Shown in pieces: positions 1 to 9,392 of a DNA stretch of 64,000 bases (positions are counted from its first letter, which is position 1; each line of letters opens with the position of its first letter). The notes beneath the pieces were generated by a model. That model was given only the letters and a program-made list of their open reading frames with translations. It searched no databases and was not told the DNA's origin. Source of the DNA: CADCWK01 sp964244115. Its GTDB lineage: Bacteria; Chloroflexota; Chloroflexia; Thermomicrobiales; UBA6265. Where the stretch lies: contig CAXTHM010000003.1 of NCBI GenBank assembly GCA_964244115.1, positions 40,194-104,193 on the forward strand. The letters run 5' to 3'. Position numbers and translations under genes: made by a program.

Positions 1-649
1 CCGTCAGGAACAGGGTCCGCGAGCCGGCCAGCTGGATGATGAAGCCGCCGATCAGCGGCCCGCCGAAGATCCCGCCGAAGAACGCGGCGTTGAAGCCGGC
101 GAACGCCTCGCCGCGCTGGTCGATCGAGGAGACGTCCGCGACCAGGGCCCGCAGCGACGGCAGCAGCGCCGCGATCGCGAAGCCCTGCACGATCCGGAGG
201 AGGATCCAGACCGGCGAGCTGTCGGCCAGGGAGAACCCGATGCAGGCCAGGCAGAGCAGCCCCAGCCCGGTGATGATGATCCAGGAGCGGCCGAGCCGGT
301 CCGACAGGACGCCGAACGGGACCTGCAGGGCCACCTGGGCGAGCAGGAACGCCGCCGCCATCACGCCGATCGTGCCGAGCGGGACGCCGCGCTCCTCGGC
401 GATCAGCGCCAGGAACGGCACGACCATCCCCTCGACCGTCCCGGCCAGCAGCGCGATCAGGAGGACGGAGCGCAGCCGGGGGTCGCGCAGGATCACGGGC
501 AACTGGACGGGCCGGCGCAGCATCACGAACACCTTGTCACGAGTCAGCGGCCGTACGGGGACGACGGCGGAAGGGGCAGGGGACGGGTGGGCTCCGGGGA
601 CCGGCGGCAGTGCCCGGTGTCGGAGATGACGGGATATCTGGAATGGCAC
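1..649 (-). CDS. MFS transporter, N-terminal part (runs off the window)
   Basis: The minus strand encodes the first ~215 residues of a major facilitator superfamily permease. About six hydrophobic helices are visible, with the MFS loop 2-3 signature (GVLSDRLGR) and stretches such as GGIFGGPLIGG. The rest of the protein lies left of the window. The substrate cannot be told; the family includes drug and metabolite exporters. The start is uncertain. A GTG at 649 gives a proline-rich 40-residue lead with a poor ribosome site, while a GTG at 532 or an ATG at 523 sits directly before the first conserved segment. It is divergent from recJ across ~170 bp, in which an inverted repeat (GTACG-N6-CGTAC, 753-768) could be a regulatory site. 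Confidence 0.75.
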   Translation of the reverse strand, partial: MPFQISRHLRHRALPPVPGAHPSPAPSAVVPVRPLTRDKVFVMLRRPVQLPVILRDPRLRSVLLIALLAGTVEGMVVPFLALIAEERGVPLGTIGVMAAAFLLAQVALQVPFGVLSDRLGRSWIIITGLGLLCLACIGFSLADSSPVWILLRIVQGFAIAALLPSLRALVADVSSIDQRGEAFAGFNAAFFGGIFGGPLIGGFIIQLAGSRTLFLT

Positions 650-820
650 TGCAGGATAAACGATCCGCCCGGTCATCCGTGCCCCGACACGATGCCCGAC
701 CACCAGACTCACCGGTCATCCGCCCCGTGGGCGTCAGGCGGGACGGGATACGGTACGATTGTCCGTACACCCTGTCCGCCATGATCGACGTCGTGTCCCG
801 ACCGGCGTCAGGAGCTACCG

Positions 821-2614
821 ATGTCCGTGATGACCAGAAGCTGGACGACCCCGGAACCGATCGTCGGCGACGCCTGGCGCGCGCTCCACGCCGACCCGGT
901 CCTCGCCGAACTGCTCTGGCGACAGGGGCTCCAGGATGCGGAGGCGGTCGCGGACTTCCTCGATCCCTCCGTCCACGCGCCGGAGGATCTGCTCGTCCAG
1001 GCGGTCAAACTACCGAACTTCGACGCCGCCGTCGCCCGGGGCGTCCGGGCCGTGCGACAGCGGGAGAAGGTCGCCGTCTTCGGGGACTACGACGCCGACG
1101 GCACCACTGCCGCCGCGATGCTGACCCTGTTCTTCGGGCAGGCCATCGGCCTCGGCAGCGTCGAGACCCGTCTGCCGACCCGCGCGATCGGCTACGGCCT
1201 CTGCGCGGACGATGTCGAGGAGCTGGCCCGTCACGCCGGTCCGGGCGGCCTGCTGATCGTCACCGACACGGGCAGCAGCGATCACACCTGCATCCCGCAG
1301 GCGATCGCGCTGGGGCTGGACGTCGTGATCCTCGACCACCACCAGATCGGGGACGATGAAGCCGACGGACCGGCCGGAGCGACGACCGTCTCCGCCTACC
1401 TGCGGCCGGAGACGACCCCGCGCGACCCGCTCCGCGACCTGACCGGGGCCGGGCTGACCTGGCTGTACCTCGTCGCCGTCGCCGACGAGCTCGCCGACCC
1501 GATCCTGCGCCGGATGGCGGCCGGGCTCCAGGACCTCGCGATGCTCGGCACGGTCGCCGACGTTGCCGACCTGCGCCGCCTCAACCGGCCGCTCGTCCGG
1601 GACGGCCTCCGGGCAGTCCGGAAGCGGGCCCGGCCTGGCATCGCCGCCCTCTGCGCCGCGGCCGGGGTCGAGCCGGCGACGCTGACCGCCCACGAGGCCA
1701 GCCGCAAGCTCGCCCCGCGCCTGAACGCCGCCGGCCGGATGGGCGAGCCGATGCTGGCGCTGAAGCTGCTCTGCGCGGGGGACATGGACGAGGCGACCGG
1801 GCTCGCCAACAAGCTGGAGAAGCGGAACACCGGCCGCAAGTTCGCGATGAACCAGGTGATCGAGCAGGCGAACGCGGCCCTCCAGGCCGGGATCGGCCAG
1901 CCCGGCGGGTTGTCCGACGGCGTCCTCGTCGCCCACGGGGCCGACTGGCACAGCGGTGTGCTCGGTCCCGCGGCGTCGCGGATCTCCGAGGAGCAGGGCA
2001 AACCGGTCGTGCTGCTCAGCGACGACCCGTCGGAGCCCGGCCAGAGCCGCGGGTCGGCCCGGTCGATCGTCGGGTTCGACATCGCCAAAGCCCTGCGCAG
2101 CCCCGCCTGCCAGCAGCTCCTGCTCCGCAACGGCGGCCACAGCGCCGCTGCTGGGATCACCGTCCGGACGGCCGACATCCCGGCGCTGGCGACCGCGCTG
2201 GAGGCCGAGCTGGACCGGCAGCTCCCGCCGGGGCTCCGGGACGGCTTCGGGCACCCGTCGATCGCGCCCGACGCCGAGCTGCCGGCCGACCGGCTGACGC
2301 TGGACACGGCCCGGGCGGTCAGCCAGCTCGGACCGTTCGGGCAGGGTAACGAGAACCCGCTGTTCTACGTCCGCAACGTGCCGCTCCAGCGCCGGACGCT
2401 GATGGGCCGGGACCCGCAGCGGCAGCATCTCAAGCTGGTCGTCGGGCTACCGGGGATGGCGCCGGCCGAGGTGATCGTCTGGGGGGGCGGCGACCGGCTG
2501 GCCGACGCCGCCGCGGCGCAGTCGGTCGACCTTGCGATCCGGATCGGGATCAACCGCTGGGCCGGCCAGACGAAGCTCGAAGCCATCGCCGAGGACTTCC
2601 GGCTGGCCCGTTGA
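821..2614 (+). CDS. recJ: single-stranded-DNA-specific exonuclease RecJ
   Basis: RecJ is the 5'-3' ssDNA exonuclease of recombination and mismatch or base-excision repair in the cytoplasm. The 597-residue length suits the family (~570). The DHH phosphoesterase domain is shown by GDYDADGTT near residue 88 and by LDHH near residue 172. The DHHA1 region carries RLNAAGRMG and the GGH box (NGGHSAAAG, ~residue 437), followed by an OB-like C-terminal part. Two family positions look unusual: the usual VDCG motif reads VTDTGSSDH, and DYDVDG is DYDADG. The metal-binding aspartates and histidines I could locate are kept. The start is supported by AGGAG 7-8 nt upstream of the ATG. It appears to be a single-gene unit. 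Confidence 0.92.
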   Translation: MSVMTRSWTTPEPIVGDAWRALHADPVLAELLWRQGLQDAEAVADFLDPSVHAPEDLLVQAVKLPNFDAAVARGVRAVRQREKVAVFGDYDADGTTAAAMLTLFFGQAIGLGSVETRLPTRAIGYGLCADDVEELARHAGPGGLLIVTDTGSSDHTCIPQAIALGLDVVILDHHQIGDDEADGPAGATTVSAYLRPETTPRDPLRDLTGAGLTWLYLVAVADELADPILRRMAAGLQDLAMLGTVADVADLRRLNRPLVRDGLRAVRKRARPGIAALCAAAGVEPATLTAHEASRKLAPRLNAAGRMGEPMLALKLLCAGDMDEATGLANKLEKRNTGRKFAMNQVIEQANAALQAGIGQPGGLSDGVLVAHGADWHSGVLGPAASRISEEQGKPVVLLSDDPSEPGQSRGSARSIVGFDIAKALRSPACQQLLLRNGGHSAAAGITVRTADIPALATALEAELDRQLPPGLRDGFGHPSIAPDAELPADRLTLDTARAVSQLGPFGQGNENPLFYVRNVPLQRRTLMGRDPQRQHLKLVVGLPGMAPAEVIVWGGGDRLADAAAAQSVDLAIRIGINRWAGQTKLEAIAEDFRLAR

Positions 2615-3692
2615 ACGCGTTCCTGCCCCGTCTCACCGACCCTGAAGGGACCGGCTGAAGGACATTGGTGGCGGCGGTGGCTTGCTGCCTGTGGTCGTTG
2701 CGTCACCGTGGCAGCAGGGCCGGACGTGACCGGGCAGGCAGATGTCGCTGAGCCGGTACCTTCAGAGCCGGTGATTGGCCGTTCGGTGGCCCGACCATAA
2801 AATGGATCGGGCTCAGGCGACGATATTGCGAACGTGCCGGATCGAAATCACCTGGAGGTCGTTGAGCGAGCGACCAGCCCTATGGACCGACGAATCGACC
2901 TGACTCGCGCGACCAGCGGTTTCCAAACGAACCACGAATGGATCCGGTTATCCTCTCTGAGCCCGACTCATCTATGATCGGGCCAACGCCGGAGCGGTTA
3001 TCGCCCTGCGGAGCGCTGGCCGCTCCGGCCGCCGGGCGAGGCCAGCGAAGCGAGAGCCGCCCCCCGCCAATCGAGGCCAACGACCCGCCCAACCCCCCGT
3101 GATCGGGAGGTCCCCACCAGCGAGTGGCGGTTCCGGCGGCGAGACGATCTCGAGGCCGTCGTCAGGCCGGAGTTGCCGAAGGCGGTCGCCGACGGTATCC
3201 TCGGGGACCACGCCGGGCTGTCAGCCTCCTACCACCACCTCCTGCCGCACCGGACGCAGTGAGCGAGACCGACCGCGCGTGACCGGCGGAGACGACGAAA
3301 CCAGACAGCGATCTCGCCCCCGGAATCGGCATCGACGCCCACCGGGGCGGATCAGGCGTCGACTGATCGGCTGACCGGTGGTCCCGCTCTCCGTATCGTC
3401 TCGTCGGCCAGCGCGAGCGTGCACGCACTGGGATCCTGGCCGGCGACGGTCCATCCCGGAGACCGCGACGACCAGACGCATGATCACGATTCCGTGAAAC
3501 CTCCGGCATTCGCTGGTATGATCACGAATCAGACCACCCCACCATTGCGACTGCCTACGCACCGGGCCGCCACGCGCGGGGATAGAGAGATATCTGGCCC
3601 CTATGCTGCGGCCAGACGGAGCGGGTGGAGTCGCCCAATGACCATGACCATGACCATGCCCATGCCCACGACCAGAAACCGGAATCGCCCGG
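2615..3692. other. gene-poor stretch between recJ and the CheB-like gene
   Basis: About 1.1 kb has no convincing complete gene; open frames here are short and arginine/proline-rich on both strands. It holds a GC hairpin at 3009-3027 (CGGAGCG, 5-nt loop, CGCTCCG), a methyltransferase-like remnant (3119-3262), and a short ATGACC repeat just before the next gene. It is likely eroded accessory DNA. Confidence 0.6.
3119..3262 (+). pseudogene. C-terminal remnant of a class I SAM methyltransferase
   Basis: A 47-codon open stretch ending in TGA reads SEWRFRRRDDLEAVVRPELP followed by KAVADGILGDHAGLSASYHH. The pattern WRF-x-R-x-LEAVV-x-E-P with a final G-L-x-x-x-Y resembles the last ~45 residues of SAM-dependent methyltransferases of the UbiE/Methyltransf_11 type. 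No N-terminal Rossmann motif (GxGxG) is found upstream in any frame, so only the tail of a gene seems to remain. It could also be a chance open frame; the assignment rests on motif memory. Confidence 0.4.
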
Positions 3693-3700
3693 GTGAGTGA
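3638..3700 (+). CDS. possible 20-codon leader peptide with Met-Thr repeats, coupled to the CheB-like gene
   Basis: A GGTGGAG ribosome site sits ~7 nt before an ATG that opens MTMTMTMPMPTTRNRNRPGE. This frame is made by a hexamer repeat (ATGACC, then ATGCCC). The stop TGA (3698-3700) overlaps the GTG start of the downstream CheB-like gene (3693) as GTGAGTGA. That gene has no good Shine-Dalgarno site of its own, so translation may be coupled. The peptide itself is unlikely to have an enzymatic role, and it may be only an accident of the repeat. Confidence 0.35.
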   Translation: MTMTMTMPMPTTRNRNRPGE

Positions 3701-4733
3701 GCGGGACATCCGGCGCGACATCGTCGTGATCGGCGCGTCGGCCGGCGGGATCCCGCCGCTGCTGACCGTCATCGAGCGGCTCCCGGATGACTTCGGAGCG
3801 GCGGTCCTGATCGTCGTCCACCTTCCGCCGATGAGCAAGAGCCGCCTGCCGCACCTCCTGCAGCGGGTGACGAACCTGCCGGTCGCGATGGCGGAGGATG
3901 GCCAGGCGCTGGAGCCCGGCCGGATCTACGTCGCGCCGCCGGACGAGCACCTCCTCGTCCGGCCAGGCTCCGTCGAGCTGTCGCATGGCCCGAGGGAGAA
4001 TCACACCCGTCCGGCCGTCGACCCGCTGTTCCGCTCGGCGGCCCGGGCCTATGGCGAGCGGGTGATCGGGGTCGTCCTCTCCGGGACGCTCTACGACGGC
4101 AGCGGTGGCCTGATGGCGATCAACGCCCACCACGGGATCGCGATCGTCCAGGATCCGGACGAGGCGCTGATGTCCGGGATGCCGGAGAGTGCGCTGCTGC
4201 ACGCGACGGTCCATCACGTCCTGCCGGCGGCGGAGATCGCGAACAGACTCGTCGAGCTGGTCGGTCGAGCGGTCGGACCGGAGGGGATTCCCGTGCGCGA
4301 TGACGAGACGGAACTCAAGCGGAAGATCCAGTCCGACTTCGACCGGCAGAGCCAGGACTCCCGGCCCGGCGAGAGCACGATGTTCACCTGCCCGGACTGC
4401 GGCGGCGTCCTGTGGCAGGAGGGCGAGGGGTCGTCCCTCCAGTTCCGCTGCCACGTCGGGCACGCCTTCGCTCCGGAGACGCTGGTCGGCCTTCAGTCCG
4501 AAGAGGTCGAGGCCGCCCTCTGGATGTGCGTCCGGATGCTCAAGGAGAAGTCGACGCTGTCCCGGCAGATGGCGACGCGGTACCGCAACGTCGCCGCCAG
4601 TGCCCAGTACACCGAGCGCCTCTCCGAGCAGGCGGACCGGGATGATCGCTACGTCGAGGTCCTGCGGTCGTTGCTGGAACGATTCCCGGGTCCGGTCAGC
4701 GCCGCCGACGACCTCGAGCACGTGAGCGAGTGA
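3693..4733 (+). CDS. CheB-type protein-glutamate methylesterase domain protein with C-terminal zinc-binding tail
   Basis: This 346-residue protein starts directly with a CheB methylesterase domain and has no receiver domain. The catalytic triad positions are visible: Ser in GASAGG (~residue 16), His in VVHLPP (~40) and Asp in LSGTLYDGSGG (~136). The C-terminal part has CPDCGG and CHVGHAF motifs (residues ~233-257), which look like a zinc site, followed by a helical stretch. Such stand-alone CheB proteins with a Cys-rich tail are known outside classical chemotaxis operons. The next gene also starts with a CheB domain. No MCP, CheA, CheW or flagellar gene occurs in the window, so a signalling role separate from swimming is likely. 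The GTG start lacks a strong ribosome site. Confidence 0.85.
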   Translation: MSERDIRRDIVVIGASAGGIPPLLTVIERLPDDFGAAVLIVVHLPPMSKSRLPHLLQRVTNLPVAMAEDGQALEPGRIYVAPPDEHLLVRPGSVELSHGPRENHTRPAVDPLFRSAARAYGERVIGVVLSGTLYDGSGGLMAINAHHGIAIVQDPDEALMSGMPESALLHATVHHVLPAAEIANRLVELVGRAVGPEGIPVRDDETELKRKIQSDFDRQSQDSRPGESTMFTCPDCGGVLWQEGEGSSLQFRCHVGHAFAPETLVGLQSEEVEAALWMCVRMLKEKSTLSRQMATRYRNVAASAQYTERLSEQADRDDRYVEVLRSLLERFPGPVSAADDLEHVSE

Positions 4734-4873
4734 CCAGGCAATCGGCGTGACGTTGCCGCCCGCCATCGTTGTCAGACCTGAAACCGGACGTCCGGCGTCC
4801 GCCTCGTGCGTTGATGGTGTCGTCCGGCATGAAGCGGGAACCGACGAAGGATAGTGGCGTGGACGGTACGTCG

Positions 4874-7800
4874 ATGGATCAAACGGATCATGCGGAACGT
4901 CAACTCGTGGTCGTCGGCTCGTCAGCCGGCGGCATCGAGGCGCTGACGACGCTGGTCGCCGGTCTGCCCGACGATTTCCCGGCGGCGGTCATCCTCGCCC
5001 AGCACCTGGACCCCAACCGACCGAGCCAGCTGACGCATATCCTGGCCTCGAAATCGATCCTGCCGGTCGAGACCGTTCAGAATCACGCCCATCTCGCGCC
5101 GGGGACGATCTATGTCATCCCGCCGGACCGTCACGTCCGGGTGCTGGACGGTGAGGTGGAGGTTCTGCCCGACGGGGACGACCGACCGATCCCGTCGATC
5201 GACACCCTGCTGAGCAGCGCCGCCGAGGTCTACGGGGAGCGCCTGATCGCCGTCATCCTGACGGGCTCCGGCTCCGACGGCGCGAGCGGGGCCATCACCG
5301 TCAAGGAGGCCGGCGGGACGGTCGTCATCCAGGACCCGCAGTCGGCCGCCTTCCCGTCGATGCCGCGCTCGCTGCCGTCCGCGATCGTCGACATCATCGC
5401 CCCGATCGAGCGGATCGGCCCCCTGCTGAGCGACATGCTGCTCGGCCCGGAACGGATCCAGGCCGAAGAGGACCCATCCCTGCCGCTCCTGCTCCGGGAG
5501 CTGCGCAGCCGCCGCGGGATCGACTTCGGGGCGTACAAGACGCCGACGCTGCTCCGCCGGCTCAACCGCCGGCTGGTCGCGACCGGCCAGCCCGACCTCG
5601 AGCGCTACCTCCGCTACCTGCGGACCAACCCCGAGGAGGAGCGGCTGCTCATCAGCAGCTTCCTCATCAAGGTCACCCGGTTCTTCCGGGACGCCTCGCT
5701 CTACGACTACCTCCGGAGCGACATCCTGCCGGACCTGATCGAGCAGGCGACCACGAACGGGCGCGAACTGCGGATCTGGTCGGCGGGCTGCGCCACCGGT
5801 GAGGAGGCCTACTCACTCGCCCTGCTGCTCTCCGAGTTGGTAGGGCAGCAGAGCGACCCGCCGGTCCGGATCTTCGCGACCGACCTCGACGAGGACGCCA
5901 TCACCTTCGCCCGGCGGGGCGTCTATTCCGCCGCCAGCATCGCCAACGTCCCCGCCGACCTGATCGACCGGTACTTCACCCACAAGGACGGCGCCTACGA
6001 GGTCCGCAAGGCGATCCGGGGCATGGTCGTGTTCGGACGACACGATCTCGGCCAGCGCCCGCCCTTCCCCAACGTCGATCTGGTCCTCTGCCGGAACGTC
6101 CTGATCTACTTCACGGCTGGTCTCCAGCAGCAGACGCTGGACGCCTTCGCCTACTCGCTCCGGGACGGCGGGTACCTCGCCCTCGGCACCTCCGAGACCC
6201 CCCGGCCCTCCAACGATCTGTTCCGGCTCCATGACCGGCGGTATCGGGTCTTCCAGCGGCACGGCGCCCGGACGGCCCTGCGCCCGACCTGGCCGCCCCC
6301 GTCGATCAGCCGTGGCGACACCGAATCCTGGGTTCCGACCACCCGGTCCGCGATCGACCTCGCCCTGCAGCAGGCCGAACGCGAAGCGCAGCGGGCCCAG
6401 CTCTCCGGCAGCCGCTACGAGAACATCCTGCGGCAGCTACCGGACGGCATCGCCCTGCTGGACCGCCGGTACGACATCGAGTTCATCAACGGCGCGGCCC
6501 GTCGCCTGCTCGGGATCCACGGCGTCGCCCTCGGCCAGGACTTCATCCATCTGGCCCAGCGGATCCCCTCCAACCCGCTCCGCTCCGCGATCGATACCGT
6601 GCTGCGCGGCGACGGGCCGACACAGCTCGACCGGATCGTGGCGACCGAATCGGCGACGGGGGACGTCGTCAACCTGTTGCTCTCCTGCCAGCCCGAGCAG
6701 ATCGACCACGGTGGCACCGTTACCAGTGTCCTCATTCGCGTCCAGGATGTGACCGCGATCTCCCGGACGGAAGCGTCGGTGGGCGAGTCCGTCAGCCAGT
6801 TGACCGACGAGAACCAGTCGCTCCGCGCGACGATGGCCCGGCTGACCGCCGCCAACCGGGAACTGCTCGACGCCAACCGGGAGTTGAGCGACGCCACCGA
6901 CGACCTGCGGGAGCAGGGCGAGGAGCTCCGGGTGGTCAACTCGGCCACCCAGGTTGCGACCGAGGAGATCGAGACGCTCAACGAGGAACTCCAGGCGACC
7001 AACGAGGAACTGGAGACGCTCAACGAGGAGACCCAGGCGACGCTCGAGGAACTCAACGCGACCAACGACGAGCTCAGTGCCCGGAGCACCGAACTCGAGG
7101 ACCTCGCCGAGACCCACGCCGCGGAGCGGGCCCGGCTCTCGGCCATCCTCGGGAGCATCGGCGAGGCGGTCGTCGTCGTCGACTCCTCCGGGACCGTCGT
7201 CCGGAGCAACGCCGCCTATGACACCCTGCTGACCAGCCTCGGCGGGCGGTTCAACGCCACTGATCTCTATGGCAATACGCTGGTCAGCCGGACGACTCCC
7301 CTCCAGCGGGCCGCGAGCGGCGAACAGTTCCAGATCGAGTTCACGGTCGCCGATGGCGAAGGCACCCCACGCTGGTTCGAGGCGACGGGCGGGCCGCTCC
7401 GGGGCGATACCCGCGTCGGCGGCGTCCTCGTCATCCGGGAGACGACGGACCGGCGCCTTCGCCGGCTGGAAGAGCAGTTCCTCCATATCGCCGGCCACGA
7501 GTTGCGCTCCCCGCTGACGGCCATGCAGGGCTACCTGCAACTGGCCAAGCGGCGCGCCGATGGGATGGAGGACGAGCGCCTCTCCCGTCAGATCGGCGCC
7601 GCGATCCAGCAGGTTCAGCGCCAGTCGCAACTGATCAATCAGTTGATGGAGGTCGGGCGGCTCCGGACCGGCAAACTCGCGCTCGGTGTCGAACCGGTCG
7701 ACATGGTCCACCTGGTCCATGAGGTCGTGGAGACGATGGGGGTGATCGCGCCAGACCGCACATTCAGCGTCACGTCCGACACCGAGACGCTCGTCATCAA

Positions 7801-8164
7801 GGGGGACGCGCTCCGGCTGGAGCAGATCGTCCTGAACCTGCTCTCCAACGCCGTCAAGCACGCCCCCGACAGCGAGCGGATCGACCTCCGGCTGCACCTG
7901 ATCGCCGGGGAGGCCGTGGTCGAGGTGCAGGACTACGGGCCAGGCATCCCCGAGGAGAACCGGCAGGGCATCTTCGACCTGCTCTCCCAGGTCGAGCGGA
8001 CCAACCACTCCGACCAGAGCGGCCTGGGCCTCGGCCTGTACATCGCCCGGGAGATCGCCCAGGCCCACGGCGGCTCGATCACGGTCCTGTCGGACGTGGG
8101 GGATGGCGCGACGTTCGTCATCCGCCTGCCCGTCGCCGGCCCGAGCAGCTCGACCAGGCCGTAG
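4874..8164 (+). CDS. CheB-CheR-PAS-PAS hybrid sensor histidine kinase
   Basis: This is a ~1,096-residue cytoplasmic signalling fusion. Domains in order: CheB methylesterase (VVGSSAGG at ~12; LTGSGSDG near 140), CheR methyltransferase (~205-500; SAM motif SAGCATGEEAYSLA near 305), a PAS domain (~515-640), a long coiled coil rich in NEEL repeats (~640-750), a second PAS (~755-855), HisKA (HELRSPLT at ~875) and HATPase_c (NLLSNAVKH at ~988; GLGLGLYIA at ~1050). There is no transmembrane segment and no receiver domain. CheB/CheR fused to PAS-kinases is a known architecture, thought to sense signals through methylation. Start choice: an in-frame TTG at 4769 and ATGs at 4814 and 4829 are open. The ATG at 4874 is preferred because it lies 9 nt after GGACGG and just before the CheB fold. 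No partner response regulator is adjacent. Confidence 0.88.
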   Translation: MDQTDHAERQLVVVGSSAGGIEALTTLVAGLPDDFPAAVILAQHLDPNRPSQLTHILASKSILPVETVQNHAHLAPGTIYVIPPDRHVRVLDGEVEVLPDGDDRPIPSIDTLLSSAAEVYGERLIAVILTGSGSDGASGAITVKEAGGTVVIQDPQSAAFPSMPRSLPSAIVDIIAPIERIGPLLSDMLLGPERIQAEEDPSLPLLLRELRSRRGIDFGAYKTPTLLRRLNRRLVATGQPDLERYLRYLRTNPEEERLLISSFLIKVTRFFRDASLYDYLRSDILPDLIEQATTNGRELRIWSAGCATGEEAYSLALLLSELVGQQSDPPVRIFATDLDEDAITFARRGVYSAASIANVPADLIDRYFTHKDGAYEVRKAIRGMVVFGRHDLGQRPPFPNVDLVLCRNVLIYFTAGLQQQTLDAFAYSLRDGGYLALGTSETPRPSNDLFRLHDRRYRVFQRHGARTALRPTWPPPSISRGDTESWVPTTRSAIDLALQQAEREAQRAQLSGSRYENILRQLPDGIALLDRRYDIEFINGAARRLLGIHGVALGQDFIHLAQRIPSNPLRSAIDTVLRGDGPTQLDRIVATESATGDVVNLLLSCQPEQIDHGGTVTSVLIRVQDVTAISRTEASVGESVSQLTDENQSLRATMARLTAANRELLDANRELSDATDDLREQGEELRVVNSATQVATEEIETLNEELQATNEELETLNEETQATLEELNATNDELSARSTELEDLAETHAAERARLSAILGSIGEAVVVVDSSGTVVRSNAAYDTLLTSLGGRFNATDLYGNTLVSRTTPLQRAASGEQFQIEFTVADGEGTPRWFEATGGPLRGDTRVGGVLVIRETTDRRLRRLEEQFLHIAGHELRSPLTAMQGYLQLAKRRADGMEDERLSRQIGAAIQQVQRQSQLINQLMEVGRLRTGKLALGVEPVDMVHLVHEVVETMGVIAPDRTFSVTSDTETLVIKGDALRLEQIVLNLLSNAVKHAPDSERIDLRLHLIAGEAVVEVQDYGPGIPEENRQGIFDLLSQVERTNHSDQSGLGLGLYIAREIAQAHGGSITVLSDVGDGATFVIRLPVAGPSSSTRP

Positions 8165-8252
8165 CGGGGGCTGATCGCCTGGCTAGCCGTCGCCGGGTTG
8201 CCGCAGCGGCCTATCGTAGGGGTGGGGCTTGCCCAACCCTTACAATTGTGAC

Positions 8253-8314
8253 CCCCAGTCCGGACTGGGGTAATCCTGGACACGAGAACGCCCGACCATA
8301 TCGGCCGGGCGTTC
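8253..8314. terminator. two hairpins between convergent genes
   Basis: 8253-8270 is a perfect palindrome (CCCCAGTCC/GGACTGGGG). 8286-8314 pairs GAACGCCCGACC with GGCCGGGCGTTC with one mismatch. They lie between the converging kinase and aldo/keto reductase genes, so they probably end both transcripts. No long T run follows. A further imperfect palindrome (GGGGTGGGGCTTGCCCAACCC) sits just upstream at ~8219. Confidence 0.7.
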
Positions 8315-8343
8315 CGGTCGAATTCAGATAGACACGACCTGAG

Positions 8344-9315
8344 CTAGAACGGGCGGTCGTCGGTGCGCAGTTCCAGCCAGGCGATCTCCTCGGGGGAGAG
8401 CTTGAGGTCGAGAGCGGCGGCGTTGTCCTGGACCTGCTCGGCGTTGCGCGGTGCCGCCAGCGGGAAGATGTTCATCGGCTGGTCGAGCACGTAGGCGAGG
8501 GCGACGCGGGGGATCGTCGAGCCGCGCTGGTTGGCCAACGCTTCCAGGCGATCGACCTTGCGGAAGTTGTCCTCGGTCGCGTAGGCCTCGATCGGGTTAG
8601 TGTCGAAGTAATCGGTGAACGTGTCGAGGTTGTCCCGGCGGAAACGGCCGGTCATGAACCCGCCGGCGAGGCTGGACCACGGCAGCACAGCCAGGCCGCT
8701 CTCGGCGTACCACGCCCGGGCCTCGGCCCCCTCGGGGCCGGCGATCGAGACGCACCCGGCCCACGGCGGCTGCTTCCAGACCGCCAGGCTGAGGTTCGGG
8801 GAGGAGGCGACGAACGGCGTCAGCCCGTTGGCCTCGGCGTACTCGTTCGCCTCCCGGATCCGCTCGTAGCGCCAGTTGGAACCACCGTAGCCGCCGATCT
8901 TGCCCGCCTTGTGATGGCGATCCAGGACCTCGACGATCTCGCTGACCGGCGTCTCCTCATTGTCCCGGTGCAGGATGTAGAGGTCGATGGAGTCGAAGCC
9001 GAAGGCGTCCAGGGATGCCTCGATGTCGGCGGTGATGTCGGCCGCGTTGACGCGGCGGTCCTTGCCCCCGGACGGGTGGGCGCCCTTGCCCAGCACCATC
9101 ACCTGGTCGCGGACACCGCGCGAGGCGACCCACTCCCCGAACAGCATCTCGTTCTGCTGGTAGGTCCGGCCCGTGTCGAAGGCATTGATGCCGGCGGCGA
9201 GGACGTCGTCCAGCAGCGCGAAGCCGTTGTCCTTGTCGTCCTCTCGCAGCATGATCGTCCCCTGGACGATCCGGGAGACGGGCTTGTCGACGTTCGTGAT
9301 CCGTCCGTATTCCAT
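8344..9315 (-). CDS. aldo/keto reductase
   Basis: This NAD(P)H-dependent oxidoreductase of 323 residues has the (alpha/beta)8 AKR fold. The catalytic tetrad is readable: Asp and Tyr in FDTGRTYQQN, Lys in VLGKGAH, and His in LYILHRDN. The C-terminal cofactor-binding part includes PRVALAYVLDQP and PLAAPRNAEQ. The substrate is unknown; proteins of this type act on sugars or small aldehydes. The start at 9315 follows GGAGGACACGTCAG, a strong ribosome site, and upstream in-frame codons are ignored. It lies 77 bp downstream of the Gfo/Idh dehydrogenase in the same direction. The two are probably one sugar-modifying or sugar-catabolic operon. Confidence 0.9.
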   Translation of the reverse strand: MEYGRITNVDKPVSRIVQGTIMLREDDKDNGFALLDDVLAAGINAFDTGRTYQQNEMLFGEWVASRGVRDQVMVLGKGAHPSGGKDRRVNAADITADIEASLDAFGFDSIDLYILHRDNEETPVSEIVEVLDRHHKAGKIGGYGGSNWRYERIREANEYAEANGLTPFVASSPNLSLAVWKQPPWAGCVSIAGPEGAEARAWYAESGLAVLPWSSLAGGFMTGRFRRDNLDTFTDYFDTNPIEAYATEDNFRKVDRLEALANQRGSTIPRVALAYVLDQPMNIFPLAAPRNAEQVQDNAAALDLKLSPEEIAWLELRTDDRPF

Positions 9316-9392
9316 CTGACGTGTCCTCCGTAGGGGCGGTGTGTCTGCGTGTCTGCGTGTCCCGTTCCGCCGGGACCGGGGCGCCGATCGGC

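Noticed and set aside
3638..3672. Phase-variable repeat controlling the CheB-like gene by frameshift
   Set aside because: The unit is 6 bp and only about five units long, so gain or loss would not change the reading frame. Kept only as a leader-peptide idea.
6437..8068. A long minus-strand open frame opposite the histidine kinase
   Set aside because: It is antisense to well-defined PAS, HisKA and HATPase domains, and composition is that of a shadow.
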